Shown one piece after another: positions 16,858 through 25,603 of a stretch of 64,000 bases of DNA (its first letter is position 1; every line of letters begins with the position of its first letter). A model generated the notes under the pieces. The model was not told the DNA's origin, did not search any database, and saw nothing but the letters and a program-made list of their open reading frames with translations. The position numbers and the translations under genes were made by a program. The DNA comes from Brachybacterium massiliense (GTDB lineage Bacteria > Actinomycetota > Actinomycetes > Actinomycetales > Dermabacteraceae). The stretch covers positions 1,402,146-1,466,145 of the forward strand of contig NZ_FXXB01000008.1 of assembly GCF_900184245.1 (NCBI RefSeq), given 5' to 3'.

Positions 16858-17456
16858 TCCTCACCTCGGTCTTGCAGGCGATGGGCCTGTTCGCAGCGAC
16901 CAACATCGACGACATCATCGTGCTCTCCCTCTTCTTCGCGCGAGGGGCAGGCCAGCGCGGCACTACCGCCCGCATTCTGGCCGGCCAGTACCTCGGATTC
17001 GCCGGCATCCTCGGTGCCGCGGTCCTGGTGACCATCGGCGCCGGAGCATTCCTGCCCTCGGCAGCCATCCCGTACTTCGGTCTCATCCCTCTGGGCCTCG
17101 GCCTCTGGGCCGCATGGCAGGCCTGGCGCGGAGACGATGACGACGATGACGACGAGGCCAAGGTTGCCGGCAAGAAGGTCGGCGTGTGGACAGTCGCAGG
17201 CGTCACCCTTGCCAACGGCGGCGACAACATCGGCGTCTACACCCCTGTCTTCCTCAGCGTGGAACCTCTCGCAGTAGTCGCCTACTGCATCGTCTTCCTC
17301 GCGCTCGTCGCGGTCCTGGTGGCCCTGGCAAAGTTCGTCGCCACCCGCCCCCCGATCGCCGAAGTGCTCGAACGCTGGGAGCACATCCTCTTCCCCATTG
17401 TTCTCATCGGCCTCGGCATCGTGATCCTCGTCAGCGGTGGAGCCTTCGGACTCTGA
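16854..17456 (+). CDS. cadD: CadD-family cadmium resistance transporter
   Basis: The 200-residue protein has about five to six hydrophobic helices and the CadD family marks: GLFAATNIDDIIVLSLFFAR near the start, GQYLGFAGILGAAVL, and TLANGGDNIGVYTPVF near residue 118. A cytoplasmic loop around residue 90 carries seven consecutive Asp, a plausible metal-attracting patch. CadD proteins confer modest cadmium resistance, presumably by export or binding; the mechanism is not fully settled. It is translationally coupled to the CmtR-like sensor, so it should be induced by Cd or Pb. Confidence 0.87.
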   Translation: MILTSVLQAMGLFAATNIDDIIVLSLFFARGAGQRGTTARILAGQYLGFAGILGAAVLVTIGAGAFLPSAAIPYFGLIPLGLGLWAAWQAWRGDDDDDDDEAKVAGKKVGVWTVAGVTLANGGDNIGVYTPVFLSVEPLAVVAYCIVFLALVAVLVALAKFVATRPPIAEVLERWEHILFPIVLIGLGIVILVSGGAFGL

Positions 17457-17605
17457 CGTAGCGGCAGCGATCCAAACGGCCCCGACTGGGCGCACCCCTC
17501 TCGGTTCAGACCGCGACACCTACCTGCAGCCAGTCCTGCGTGATCGCGGCAACAAGACCGCCACGGAGCGCTGCAAAAACCCTGCCACCAAGCGAACGAA
17601 GCCAC

Positions 17606-17713
17606 AGAGGTGTCGTGCAGCTGGGTGCGGGTGAAACCGAGGGCGCCCGGGTTCAGGCCGCCGTCAGGGCCGGTCAGCGGCATCGGGGTGGTGATCTCGC
17701 GCTCTGGCTGCAT
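17606..17713 (-). pseudogene. DUF2804-like N-terminal fragment
   Basis: The 432-base gap between cadD and the next gene holds an intact gene start on the minus strand: AGGA, then ATG 17713 and 36 codons reading TPMPLTGPDGGLNPGALGF and RTQLHDTS, the usual beginning of DUF2804 proteins. After the Ser codon near 17606 the resemblance ends and the frame runs on into sequence antisense to cadD. The natural continuation (RNKRWEYW-like) is found only 1.6 kb away, fused to the resolvase, but as a diverged copy. I see nothing else recognisable in 17457-17605 or 17714-17888. Confidence 0.65.
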
Positions 17714-17888
17714 GGGGGTCCTCCGGGGTTCTGAGGCCGAGTGCACGTGGCGCTCTCCTCGGATCAGCGGCACTGCAGGTGCCGAGGTGCGGCCCGGTCA
17801 GCGGGGGCCGGTGACAGCTTGGCCGGCCCGTGCGCCGAGAACCGCGAGTTCCTGGGCGGGAGCGGCCAGCGGGCCGGATACTGGATCG

Positions 17889-18437
17889 ATGACTGCATCA
17901 CTGCTGACCGTCGGCCACGGCACCCTGGAGCGCGAGGAGCTCGCCGAGCTGCTGCGCGGCGCGGGGATCGAACAGCTGGTGGACGTGCGCCGCTTCCCCG
18001 GCTCCCGCACAAACGACGCCGCCGCCCGCGGCGCGGTGCAGGAGGTCTGCGCCGAGGCTGGCATCGGCTACCGCTGGGACGAGCGGCTGGGCGGCCGGCG
18101 CCGGCTCACCAAGGACGAGGACGCCGCCTCCCCCGACACCTGGTGGCGGGTGAAGCAGTTCCGCGCCTACGCCGGCTGGACCCGCAGCGAGGAGTTCCGG
18201 GCCGGCATCGAGGAGCTGCGCGGCGACCTCGCTCACGCCCGCACCGCGGTGATGTGCTCGGAGGCGGTGTGGTGGCGCTGCCATCGCCGCCTGATCGCGG
18301 ATGTGATGCTGCTCGAGCACGGCAGCGAGGTGCTCGATCTGATGCACTCCGGGAAGCAGACCCCGCACGCGCCGAGCGAGGGGGCGCGGCTCGGCGAGGA
18401 CGGGCACGCGGTCTGGGACCTGCCTGACGAGGGCTGA
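17889..18437 (+). CDS. DUF488-family protein
   Basis: The 182-residue protein shows the DUF488 pattern: LLTVGHGTLEREELAELL at the N-terminus, VDVRRFPGSRTNDAA, ERLGGRR, and the conserved Cys pair in TAVMCSEAVWWRCHRRLIAD near residue 125. The function of DUF488 is not established; the two Cys and His suggest metal or redox chemistry. Start ATG 17889 begins the conserved region directly. No ribosome site is obvious, but a GATACT lies six bases upstream, so the message may be leaderless. The longer frame upstream belongs to the DUF2804/junction region and is not conserved. Confidence 0.82.
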   Translation: MTASLLTVGHGTLEREELAELLRGAGIEQLVDVRRFPGSRTNDAAARGAVQEVCAEAGIGYRWDERLGGRRRLTKDEDAASPDTWWRVKQFRAYAGWTRSEEFRAGIEELRGDLAHARTAVMCSEAVWWRCHRRLIADVMLLEHGSEVLDLMHSGKQTPHAPSEGARLGEDGHAVWDLPDEG

Positions 18438-18495
18438 GCCACGGCCCGGCGTGAAAGCGCTGGCGGTCGCGCCGCACGCGCTCTACCGTCGGCCC

Positions 18496-19275
18496 ATGCA
18501 CTTCGCCTCCCCGCTCCCCCGCACCGCCCTGCTCACCGGCGTCGGCCGCCGCCGTGGCATCGGCGCCGCGATCGCCCGCGGACTCGCCGCCGACGGCTAC
18601 GACCTGGCCCTGAACTATCACGCGCCCTATGACCAGCGGGTGCTCGGGGAGGCGGCCGACGTCGAGCTGCTCGCCGAGGAGCTGCGCGGGCAGGGACGGC
18701 GCGTCGTGCTGGTCCCCGGCGACCTCGAGGACCCCGCCGCCCCTGCAGCCGTGGTCGACGCCGCGCGCGAGGCGCTCGGGACGCTCGGCGCGCTCGTGAC
18801 CTGCCACTGCGAGTCGGTGGACTCCTCGATCCTGGACACCACGGTGGAGAGCTTCGATCGGCACTACGCGGTGAACGTGCGCGCCACCTGGCTGCTGCTG
18901 AAGGCCTTCGCCGAGCAGGTGGCCCCGGGCGCCGACACCCCTGGCGGGGCGATGATCGCGCTGACCAGCGACCACACCGTGCACAACCTGCCCTACGGCG
19001 CGACCAAGGGGGCGCTGGACCGCCTGGTGCTGGCCGGCACCCATGAGCTCGCGGAGCGCGGGATCCGCACCAACGTCATCAACCCCGGGCCGATCGACAC
19101 CGGGTGGATGGATGACGAAGTGCGAGCAGCCTGCGAGGCGCAGACCCCGGGCGGGGAGATCGGCGGCACCGGCACCGTCGCAGATCTCGTGCGCTTCCTG
19201 CTCTCGGAGCAGGGCGCATGGATCCGCGGCCAGCTGCTGCTCTCCAACGGCGGTTTCGCGACCCCGGCGCTCTGA
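18496..19275 (+). CDS. Short-chain dehydrogenase/reductase
   Basis: The 259-residue protein has a Rossmann fold with an SDR cofactor motif, TGVGRRRGIGAAIARGLA (residues 13-30), the variant seen in some classical SDRs near FabG. A Tyr-x3-Lys pair appears in LPYGATKGALDRL near residue 167, and NVINPGPIDTGWM follows. The usual NNAG motif is replaced by VTCHCES, so the family member is divergent. Substrate unknown. The ATG 18496 lies six bases after a TACCGT box with no ribosome site, so it is another leaderless candidate. An upstream in-frame GTG adds 15 residues inside the promoter. Confidence 0.85.
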   Translation: MHFASPLPRTALLTGVGRRRGIGAAIARGLAADGYDLALNYHAPYDQRVLGEAADVELLAEELRGQGRRVVLVPGDLEDPAAPAAVVDAAREALGTLGALVTCHCESVDSSILDTTVESFDRHYAVNVRATWLLLKAFAEQVAPGADTPGGAMIALTSDHTVHNLPYGATKGALDRLVLAGTHELAERGIRTNVINPGPIDTGWMDDEVRAACEAQTPGGEIGGTGTVADLVRFLLSEQGAWIRGQLLLSNGGFATPAL

Positions 19276-19281
19276 GGGGCC

Positions 19282-19464
19282 TCAGGACCCCTCGGCGCGG
19301 TGCTCGGCCGGCACGGTCCCGCAGCGCCAGCAGGGCGCCGACGGGTCCCTCGCCCTGTCACCCTCGGGGACCGCGCCGCACTCGGGGCAGAGCAACCCGC
19401 TCCAGCAGGCCGCGTCCCCGGCGGAGAGATCCAACGGGTCCTGGTCATCCTGTGCATCCATCAT
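19282..19464 (-). CDS. Small zinc-ribbon-like protein
   Basis: The 60-residue acidic protein contains two Cys pairs, LLCPECGAVPEGD and PCWRCGTVP, spaced as in a rubredoxin-like or zinc-ribbon knuckle. Function unknown. A strong ribosome site (GGGAGGAG) precedes the ATG. It overlaps the small hydrophobic gene upstream by 20 bases on the same strand, so both may be co-transcribed after hutI. Its shortness limits certainty, but Cys spacing and ribosome site argue for a real gene. Confidence 0.6.
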   Translation of the reverse strand: MMDAQDDQDPLDLSAGDAACWSGLLCPECGAVPEGDRARDPSAPCWRCGTVPAEHRAEGS

Positions 19465-19693
19465 CAGCTCCTCCCGGCGCGTGCTTCGAGGCTACGCCGC
19501 CCTGCAGCAGCAGGTGCGCGAGCGGTGCGGTGATCAGGATCGTGAGCACCACCCGCTCGAACCACAGCAGCACCAGGCGCCCCACGCTCACCGGGATGGA
19601 GGTGGCGAGGATCGAGGGCACCAGCGCCGAGAAGAACACGATCCGGGAGGCGGTCGGCGCCGCGTCGGGGACGGTCGGGGCCGGGGCCTCCAT
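19445..19693 (-). CDS. Small two-helix membrane protein, DUF2798-like
   Basis: The 82-residue frame encodes two hydrophobic helices (IVFFSALVPSILATSI and RVVLTILITAPLAHLLL) with the pattern of DUF2798-type small membrane proteins. ATG 19693 has no ribosome site. A better one (GAGGAGG at 19719-19725) precedes an ATG at 19709, which is one base out of frame. Removing one G near 19689 would join MTTAAH to the hydrophobic frame. The gene may therefore contain a natural frameshift or a sequencing error. It lies 41 bases downstream of hutI. Confidence 0.5.
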   Translation of the reverse strand: MEAPAPTVPDAAPTASRIVFFSALVPSILATSIPVSVGRLVLLWFERVVLTILITAPLAHLLLQGGVASKHAPGGADDGCTG

Positions 19694-19734
19694 GAGCTGC
19701 GGTCGTCATCGTCGACGGCCTCCTCAGGTGGGGG

Positions 19735-20997
19735 TCAGGACCGCGGGATCCCGGCACGCACCACCCGGTGGGTGAGCGGCATGCCGGGGCGGTAGGCGAG
19801 GTGGATCGCCGCGGGGGCATCGAGCACGTGCAGGTCGGCGCGGGCGCCGACGGCGAGGTGGCCGACGTCGCTGCGCCGCAGGGCGAGGGCCCCGCCGCGG
19901 GTGGCGGCGCGGAGCGCCTCGTCCAGGGACAGATGCATCTGCAGCACGGCGGTCGCGACGCAGAAGCTCATCGAGCTGGTGTAGCTGGTGCCGGGGTTGC
20001 AGTTGGAGGCGATCGCGATCTGCGCGCCGGCGTCGAGCAGGTCCCGGGCGGGGGCGAGCGGGGCGCGGGTGGAGAGATCGCAGGCGGGCAGCACGGTCGC
20101 GACCGTCGGCCCCTGATCGACCGCGAGCCTGCCCGGCGCGTCCCCGGCGGCGGTGGGCCGGGAGGCGGTCGCGGCGAGGGCCTCGAGATCGGCCGACGCG
20201 AGGTGGTTGAGGTGGTCCACGCTCGCGGCGCCCAGCTCTGCGGCGAGCTGGACGCCGCCCGAGCGGCCCAGCTGGTTGCCGTGCACGCGCAGGCCCAGGC
20301 CGGCCTCCGCGCCGGCGCGCAGCACCCGCTCGGACTGGGCGGGGTCGAAGGCGCCCTCCTCGCAGAACACGTCGATCCAGCGCACGTGCGGGGCGACGGC
20401 GGCGAGCATCTCGCCGGTGACCAGGTCGACGTACTCCTCGGCGCGGCCGGCGAACTCGCCCGGCACCAGGTGCGCGCCGAGGAAGGTGCCCTCGTCGAGC
20501 TCACCGGCCGCGACCAGCGCGGAGACCAGGCGCGCGGCCTCGAGCTCGTGCTCGACGGTGAGGCCGTAGCCGGTCTTGGTCTCGAGCGTAGTGGTGCCTC
20601 CCGCGACCGCCTCGGCGATCCGGGCGCGCACCAGCGCGGTCAGGCGCTGCGGGGAAGCGGCGCGGGTGGCCTCGGTGGTCACGCCGATGCCGCCGGCCTG
20701 GTAGGCGCGGCCCGCCATGCGGGCCTCGAACTCCGCGGCCCGGTCCCCGTCGAAGACCAGGTGGGAGTGGGAGTCCACCCAGCCGGGCAGCACGGCGCGG
20801 CCGCCGAGATCCTCGGCATGATCGGCCGACGGGGCCTGCGCGGCGGGCCCGATCCAGGCGATCGTGCCGTCCTCGATCACCAGGGCCGCCTCGCGCAGGA
20901 CCTGCTCCTCGGCGACGCCGCCCGGGCGGGCGGGGTCATCGAGGGCGGGATCCAGGGTCCACAGCTCGGAGATGCCGGTGAGCAGGGTGCTGGTCAT
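19735..20997 (-). CDS. hutI: Imidazolonepropionase
   Basis: HutI hydrolyses imidazolonepropionate to N-formimidoylglutamate, the third step of histidine degradation, in the cytosol. The 420-residue amidohydrolase shows the metal-binding start LPGWVDSHSHLVFDGDRAAEFEARM near residue 70, TLETKTGYGL near 140, HLVPGEF, and late SNCNPGTSYTSSMSFCVATAV near 335, where HutI carries its conserved region. Length is normal. GAGGAG precedes the ATG. It follows hutU by 14 bases on the same strand and must be co-transcribed with it. Confidence 0.95.
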   Translation of the reverse strand: MTSTLLTGISELWTLDPALDDPARPGGVAEEQVLREAALVIEDGTIAWIGPAAQAPSADHAEDLGGRAVLPGWVDSHSHLVFDGDRAAEFEARMAGRAYQAGGIGVTTEATRAASPQRLTALVRARIAEAVAGGTTTLETKTGYGLTVEHELEAARLVSALVAAGELDEGTFLGAHLVPGEFAGRAEEYVDLVTGEMLAAVAPHVRWIDVFCEEGAFDPAQSERVLRAGAEAGLGLRVHGNQLGRSGGVQLAAELGAASVDHLNHLASADLEALAATASRPTAAGDAPGRLAVDQGPTVATVLPACDLSTRAPLAPARDLLDAGAQIAIASNCNPGTSYTSSMSFCVATAVLQMHLSLDEALRAATRGGALALRRSDVGHLAVGARADLHVLDAPAAIHLAYRPGMPLTHRVVRAGIPRS

Positions 20998-21011
20998 GGC
21001 GGGCTCCTCGC

Positions 21012-22694
21012 TCAGTCCCGGCGCACCGGGGTCATCGGCACGCGCACGCCGCGCTCGTGGGCGACCTCGTCGGCGCGGGAGTAGCCGGCGTCGACGTGGC
21101 GGATGACGCCCATCGCGGGGTCGTTGGTCAGCAGGCGCTCGAGCTTCTGGCGGGCGAGCGGGGTGCCGTCGGCGACGCCCACCTGGCCGGCGTGGATCGA
21201 GCGGCCGATGCCCACGCCGCCGCCGTGGTGGATCGACACCCAGGTGGCACCCGAGGAGGTCGAGGTCAGCGCGTTCAGCAGCGGCCAGTCCGCGATCGCG
21301 TCGGAGCCGTCGAGCATGGATTCGGTCTCCCGGTAGGGGGAGGCGACGGAGCCGGAGTCGAGGTGGTCGCGGCCGATCACGATCGGGGCCTTGACCTTCC
21401 CGTCGCGCACCAGGTCGTTGAAGAGCATGCCGGCCTTGTGCCGCTCGCCGTAGCCGAGCCAGCAGATGCGGGCGGGCAGGCCCTCGAACTCGACGAACTC
21501 CTCCGCCGCGTCGAGCCAGCGGTGCAGGTGCTCGTTGTCGGGGAAGAGCTCCTTGAGCGCCGCGTCGGTGACCGTGATGTCCTCGGGGTCGCCCGAGAGC
21601 GCGACCCAGCGGAAGGGTCCGAGCCCCTCGCAGAACAGGGGCCGGATGTAGGCGGGCACGAAGCCGGGGAACTCGAAGGCGCGGTCGTAGCCGGCGTGGC
21701 GGGCCTCGTCGCGGATGGAGTTGCCGTAGTCGAACACCTCGGCGCCGGCGTCCTGGAACTCGACCATGGCCTGGACCTGTCGGGCCATCGCCTCGCGGGA
21801 CTTCTTGGTGAAGCCCTCGGGGTCGGCGTCGGCCTCGCGCTGCCAGTCCTCGACGGTGATCTCGGAGGGCAGGTAGCTGAGCGGGTCGTGGGCGGAGGTC
21901 TGGTCGGTGACCACGTCGATGTGCAGGTCACCGGCCCTGTGACGCTCGAGCAGGGCGGGGAAGACCTCCGCCGCGTTGCCGACGATGCCGAGGGAGAGGC
22001 CCTGCTTCGCCTCCTTGGCGGCGTTCGCACGGGCGATCGCGTCCTCGAGGTCGTCGGCGATCTCATGGAGGTAGCGCTTGCCGACGCGCCGCTCGAGGCG
22101 GGTGCGGTCCACGTCCACCATCAGGCACACGCCGTCGTTGAGGGTGACGGCCAGCGGCTGCGCGCCGCCCATGCCGCCGCAGCCGCCGGTGAGGGTGATG
22201 GTGCCGGCGAGCGTGCCGCCGAAGCGCTTCTGCGCGACGGCCGCGAAGGTCTCGTAGGTGCCCTGGAGGATGCCCTGGGTGGCGATGTAGATCCAGGACC
22301 CGGCGGTCATCTGCCCGTACATCATCAGGCCCTCGGCCTCGAGCCGCCGGAACTCGGGCCAGGTGGCCCAGTCGCCGACCAGATTGGAGTTGGCCAGCAG
22401 CACGCGCGGAGCCCACTCGTGGGTGCGCAGCACGCCGACGGGCTTGCCGGACTGGACCAGCAGGGTCTCGTCGTCCTCGAGGTCCTCGAGGGTCTCGACG
22501 ATCGCGTCGAACGCCTCCCAGGAGCGGGCGGCGCGGCCGGTGCCGCCGTAGACGACGAGGTCGTCGGGGCGCTCGGCGACCTCCGGGTCGAGGTTGTTCA
22601 TGAGCATGCGCAGCGGTGCTTCCGTCTGCCAGGACCTGGCGCTGAGGGCAGTGCCGCGGGCGGCGCGGACGGGGCGGGCTCCGGGAAGGGACAT
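21012..22694 (-). CDS. hutU: Urocanate hydratase
   Basis: HutU converts urocanate to imidazolonepropionate with tightly bound NAD. The 560-residue length matches the family. Landmarks are [16 protein letters not shown] near residue 30, [14 protein letters not shown], the NAD-binding [19 protein letters not shown] near 165, [38 protein letters not shown] and the C-terminal [19 protein letters not shown] choose ATG 22694 because AAGGAG sits 6 bases upstream and the conserved sequence starts there; a frame open to 22808 adds nothing conserved. It is transcribed toward hutI. The IclR gene lies 110 bases upstream on the same strand. Confidence 0.96.
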   Translation of the reverse strand: MSLPGARPVRAARGTALSARSWQTEAPLRMLMNNLDPEVAERPDDLVVYGGTGRAARSWEAFDAIVETLEDLEDDETLLVQSGKPVGVLRTHEWAPRVLLANSNLVGDWATWPEFRRLEAEGLMMYGQMTAGSWIYIATQGILQGTYETFAAVAQKRFGGTLAGTITLTGGCGGMGGAQPLAVTLNDGVCLMVDVDRTRLERRVGKRYLHEIADDLEDAIARANAAKEAKQGLSLGIVGNAAEVFPALLERHRAGDLHIDVVTDQTSAHDPLSYLPSEITVEDWQREADADPEGFTKKSREAMARQVQAMVEFQDAGAEVFDYGNSIRDEARHAGYDRAFEFPGFVPAYIRPLFCEGLGPFRWVALSGDPEDITVTDAALKELFPDNEHLHRWLDAAEEFVEFEGLPARICWLGYGERHKAGMLFNDLVRDGKVKAPIVIGRDHLDSGSVASPYRETESMLDGSDAIADWPLLNALTSTSSGATWVSIHHGGGVGIGRSIHAGQVGVADGTPLARQKLERLLTNDPAMGVIRHVDAGYSRADEVAHERGVRVPMTPVRRD

Positions 22695-22804
22695 CTTCGG
22701 CTCCTTGTGCGGGGACTGCTCGGGGTGTTCCCTCCAGGACACCACCGCCGACGGGGCGGGTCGAGAGGGGGCGGAGAGGCTTCTGTCCGGTATCCCGGAC
22801 GGGC

Positions 22805-23593
22805 TCAAGGGGTCGGGGGCGAGGGACGGCGCCCGCCCAGGCGGCGGGTGATCTCCTCGGCGGCGGCACGCACGGCGGCCGCACAGCGCTCCCGCTCCTC
22901 GCGCGAGGTGCGCGCCTCCTCGAAGGTGAGCGCGACCGAGGCCGCGGGCCAGCCCGCATGGTCGTGCACCACCGCCGCGACCGAGGCCAGCTGCTCGGTG
23001 ACCTCGCCGGACTCGTGCGCGATCCCGTCGGCCCGCACCCGGGTGAGCAGCTCGCGCAGGTCGCGGGGACCTTCGGGGCCGGGCACGGCGGTGCGGGAGG
23101 TGAAGTCCTCCCGGGTGCCGAACAGGGCGCGCAGCTGGGCGGGCGGGAGCTCGGCGAGGATCGCGCGGCCGCTCGCGGTCAGGTGCGCGGAGAGCCGCAC
23201 CCCGACGTCGGTGACCAGGCTGGGGCGGTTCCGGGCGCGCTCCTCGACGATGTAGAGCACGTCCCTCCCGTGCAGCACCGCGAGGTGCCCCGACTCCCCC
23301 ACCTCGTCCACCATCGCCTCGATCACGCGCCGGCCGATCCGGGCCAGCGGCTCCTGGCGCAGGTAGGCGCCGGAGAGCTCATGCGCGGCCGGCCCGAGCC
23401 CGTACGCACGCTCCTGGCCCAGATGCATCACGTAGCCGTGCTCGACGAGGGTGGCGAGCAGGTCGTAGGTGCGCGAGCGCGGCAGGTCCAGCTGCTCGGC
23501 GATCCGTGCGGCGGGCACCGGGGAGCGGCGCGAGGCGAGGAAGGTGAGCAGGCGCAGCGTCGCGTCTGCCGCGGGGACCTTCGGGGTGTCCAT
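22805..23593 (-). CDS. IclR-family regulator, probably of the hut genes
   Basis: The 262-residue protein has an N-terminal winged HTH ([28 protein letters not shown], residues 29-56) and an IclR effector domain beginning near 75 ([35 protein letters not shown], then [21 protein letters not shown]). In actinobacteria IclR members often control amino-acid catabolism. Its place next to hutU and between hutI/hutU and hutG suggests control by urocanate or histidine, which is inference. The gap to hutU (110 bases) is large enough for a separate hutU promoter. The ATG has no ribosome site. Confidence 0.85.
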   Translation of the reverse strand: MDTPKVPAADATLRLLTFLASRRSPVPAARIAEQLDLPRSRTYDLLATLVEHGYVMHLGQERAYGLGPAAHELSGAYLRQEPLARIGRRVIEAMVDEVGESGHLAVLHGRDVLYIVEERARNRPSLVTDVGVRLSAHLTASGRAILAELPPAQLRALFGTREDFTSRTAVPGPEGPRDLRELLTRVRADGIAHESGEVTEQLASVAAVVHDHAGWPAASVALTFEEARTSREERERCAAAVRAAAEEITRRLGGRRPSPPTP

Positions 23594-23638
23594 GCCCGGC
23601 AGGATGCCAGATCCGGGCGGCCGACGGGCTGCTGCCGC

Positions 23639-24493
23639 TCAGCCCTCTGCCCGGCCGGGCGCGGCACCCTGTCTGGCGCGCTCCTTCTGCACCAGCTCCC
23701 AGGTGCGCACCAGACGCGGCGCCGTGAGGATCACGAGCCCGCCGAGCATGTTCAGCGGGATCACCCACAGGCACCACACCAGCCAGTCGACATAGGGGAT
23801 GTCCGCACCGGCGTGCATCGCGCCGAAGATGATCGCCGACGTCAGGGCGCCGTGGTGCATCGCGAGCCCCACCACGAGGAAGCCGGAGATCAGCGAGTTC
23901 GCCAGCGTCGCGATCCCCTCGTTCGATCCCTGGTTCATCCGGGTGATCAGCGTGATCGTGAACCCCGCCAGCACGGCGAGGGAACCGGTCTCGAGCGTGA
24001 GCCCGTCCTCCATGTAGCCGCTCGCGGACTCCACCAGCAGGTCATCGAACCGCGGGAACGCCGCGACCACCAGCCAGGTGAACGCCCAGCCGCCGGCGAG
24101 GTTCGTCACCAGCGTGGTCCCCCACAGCCGCAGCAGTTGGACCCAGCTGCCGTGACGGGCGACGACCGCGTTGATCGGGACGAGGAAATCCTCGGTGAAC
24201 AGCTCCGAGTGCGCGAGCCGCAGCGCGTACAGCCCGATCCCGAAGGCGAGACCGCCCAGCAGCTTCGATCCCGTCACATCGAGCACGGCCAGCATCGCCA
24301 GCAGGCCGATGCCCACGTCGATCCCGCCGAACAGGCCCGTCACGATCAGGGCACGCCAGGTGCGGTTCAGACGGTTGGCCCCTTCGGTGACCGTCCTCTC
24401 GAACTCCTCGACCAGCGCATCCTCGACGGGCTCGTCGCTCGCGCCGAGCTGGGACCGCTCCTCGGCCTCGGACTTCCTCCCGTGCTCCGGCAT
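23639..24493 (-). CDS. Formate/nitrite transporter (FNT) family channel
   Basis: The 284-residue protein has about six helices after a 45-residue acidic N-terminus. Family marks are LFGGIDVGIGLLAMLAVLDVTGSKLLGGLAFGIGLYALRLAHSELFTEDFLVPINAVVA and later GFLVVGLAMHHGALTSAIIFG. The FNT family moves formate, nitrite, hydrosulfide or similar monovalent anions as pentamers. It stands between hutG and the IclR gene. In histidine catabolism the one-carbon unit leaves as formamide or formate, so export of formate is a reasonable guess, not shown. I start at ATG 24493; an in-frame ATG upstream would add 17 residues. Confidence 0.85.
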   Translation of the reverse strand: MPEHGRKSEAEERSQLGASDEPVEDALVEEFERTVTEGANRLNRTWRALIVTGLFGGIDVGIGLLAMLAVLDVTGSKLLGGLAFGIGLYALRLAHSELFTEDFLVPINAVVARHGSWVQLLRLWGTTLVTNLAGGWAFTWLVVAAFPRFDDLLVESASGYMEDGLTLETGSLAVLAGFTITLITRMNQGSNEGIATLANSLISGFLVVGLAMHHGALTSAIIFGAMHAGADIPYVDWLVWCLWVIPLNMLGGLVILTAPRLVRTWELVQKERARQGAAPGRAEG

Positions 24494-24574
24494 CGGCTGC
24501 TCGCTCTCGTGGGGGTGCTGCGGAGTGTCATCATGGCATCGCATCTGATCCGCGCGAGGAGGCGAGGAGCCCCG

Positions 24575-25603
24575 ATGACCGATCGGTCCACATCCCCGAG
24601 CACCGGCTGGTCCGGGCGCCATGACGACGACGGCCCCGAACACGCCCGCTGGCACCAGGCGGTGCAGCTCGTCTCCGGCGCTCCGGGCGCTGACCCGGAT
24701 CCCGCCGCGGACCACGTCACCGTGCTGGGCTTCCGCACCGAGGAGGGGGTGCGCCGCAATCGCGGGAGGGTCGGTGCGGCCGACGGGCCCGCCGCGCTGC
24801 GCCGGGCTCTCTCGCCCCTCGCCCTGCACGGCCCGCTCGCGCGCGGCGAGGTGGGCCTGCACGACCTGGGTGATGCGGAGACCGTCGGCGAGGACCTCGA
24901 GGGCGGCCAGGCCGCGGCCGCGGCGCTCACCTCCGCGGCGCTCGATCGGGCCGGCTCCCGCCTCGCGGTGGTGCTCGGCGGCGGCCACGAGACGGCCTGG
25001 TCCTCGTATCTGGGGCTGGTGGGCTCCGGCCTCGGGCCGCGTGCCGGGCAGCGCTGGGGCGTGCTGAACCTGGATGCGCACTTCGATCTGCGCGAGGCGC
25101 CGCGACCCACCTCCGGCACCCCGTTCGCGCAGATGGCAGCGGCTGAGCAGCAGGTGGGGCGCGAGCTCCGCTATGCGGTGCTGGGGATCGCCGAGCCCTC
25201 CAACACCGGGGTGCTGTTCGCGAGGGCGCAGCGGCTCGGGGTGCGCTGGTGGACCGATCAGCAGTGCCTCGAGGCGGGCGCCGAGGGGATCACGCGCTTC
25301 GTCGAGGAGTTCGCCGCGGGGCTGGACGTGCTCTACCTGACCATCGACCTCGACGTGCTGCCCGCCGCGGTCGCGCCCGGGGTCTCCGCCCCGGCCGCCT
25401 ACGGGGTGCCGCTGCCGCTGATCGCCGCCGCGGTGCGCGCCGCGGCGCGCAGCGGGAAGCTCGCGCTGCTGGACGTGGTGGAGCTGAATCCATCGCTCGA
25501 CATCGACGGGCGCACCGCCCGCACCGCCGCCCGACTGATCGACGACGCGGTGCGCCCGTCGATGTCGAGCGATGGATTCAGCTCCACGTCAGGATGTGTA
25601 TAA
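24575..25603 (+). CDS. hutG: Formimidoylglutamase (C-terminus distorted by foldback sequence)
   Basis: HutG is an arginase-fold Mn enzyme that splits N-formimidoylglutamate to glutamate and formamide. Metal-ligand motifs are visible: VVLGGGHETAWSSYLG (His), LNLDAHFDLRE (DAHFD) near residue 168, and YLTIDLDVLPAAVAPGVSAPA (DxD) near 255, plus LDVVELNPSLDIDGRTARTAARLI. AGGAGG precedes ATG 24575. The frame is open to 25603, but the last 15 or so residues after DDAVR are encoded by a perfect inverted copy of the preceding gene sequence and by adapter-like DNA. The true C-terminus probably ends soon after 25555. It is divergent from the FNT gene, so the 81-base gap should hold promoters for both directions. 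Confidence 0.88.
   Translation: MTDRSTSPSTGWSGRHDDDGPEHARWHQAVQLVSGAPGADPDPAADHVTVLGFRTEEGVRRNRGRVGAADGPAALRRALSPLALHGPLARGEVGLHDLGDAETVGEDLEGGQAAAAALTSAALDRAGSRLAVVLGGGHETAWSSYLGLVGSGLGPRAGQRWGVLNLDAHFDLREAPRPTSGTPFAQMAAAEQQVGRELRYAVLGIAEPSNTGVLFARAQRLGVRWWTDQQCLEAGAEGITRFVEEFAAGLDVLYLTIDLDVLPAAVAPGVSAPAAYGVPLPLIAAAVRAAARSGKLALLDVVELNPSLDIDGRTARTAARLIDDAVRPSMSSDGFSSTSGCV

Larger units (their letters stand above)
15991..17605. mobile_element. Acquired cadmium-resistance/resolvase island
   Basis: Between two DUF2804-like gene pieces (ending near 15991-16008 on the left and 17606 on the right) lie a truncated serine resolvase, a CmtR-like sensor and a CadD-like transporter. By eye the DNA is less GC-rich than the flanks. 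Gene content is typical of small actinobacterial metal-resistance modules carried by transposons or plasmids. I could not find a transposase, terminal inverted repeats or a convincing target duplication. The two DUF2804 pieces overlap by about nine codons but differ there, so this is not a clean insertion into one gene. Boundaries are approximate. Confidence 0.65.

Noticed and set aside
17282-17605. Extending the DUF2804 fragment to the full open frame on the minus strand
   Set aside because: After the Ser codon near 17606 the translation (AWWQGFCSAPWRS and on) has no DUF2804 character and runs antisense to the end of cadD.
22958-24574. Long plus-strand frame upstream of hutG
   Set aside because: It is antisense to the IclR and FNT genes and shows no motif. 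HutG homology begins after ATG 24575, which has its own ribosome site.
25478-25587. Reading the 41-bp inverted repeat as a natural terminator or regulatory cruciform of hutG
   Set aside because: The arms are coding sequence of hutG repeated exactly in reverse with no drift, and they end directly in adapter-like sequence. A biological terminator would not copy 41 coding bases exactly.
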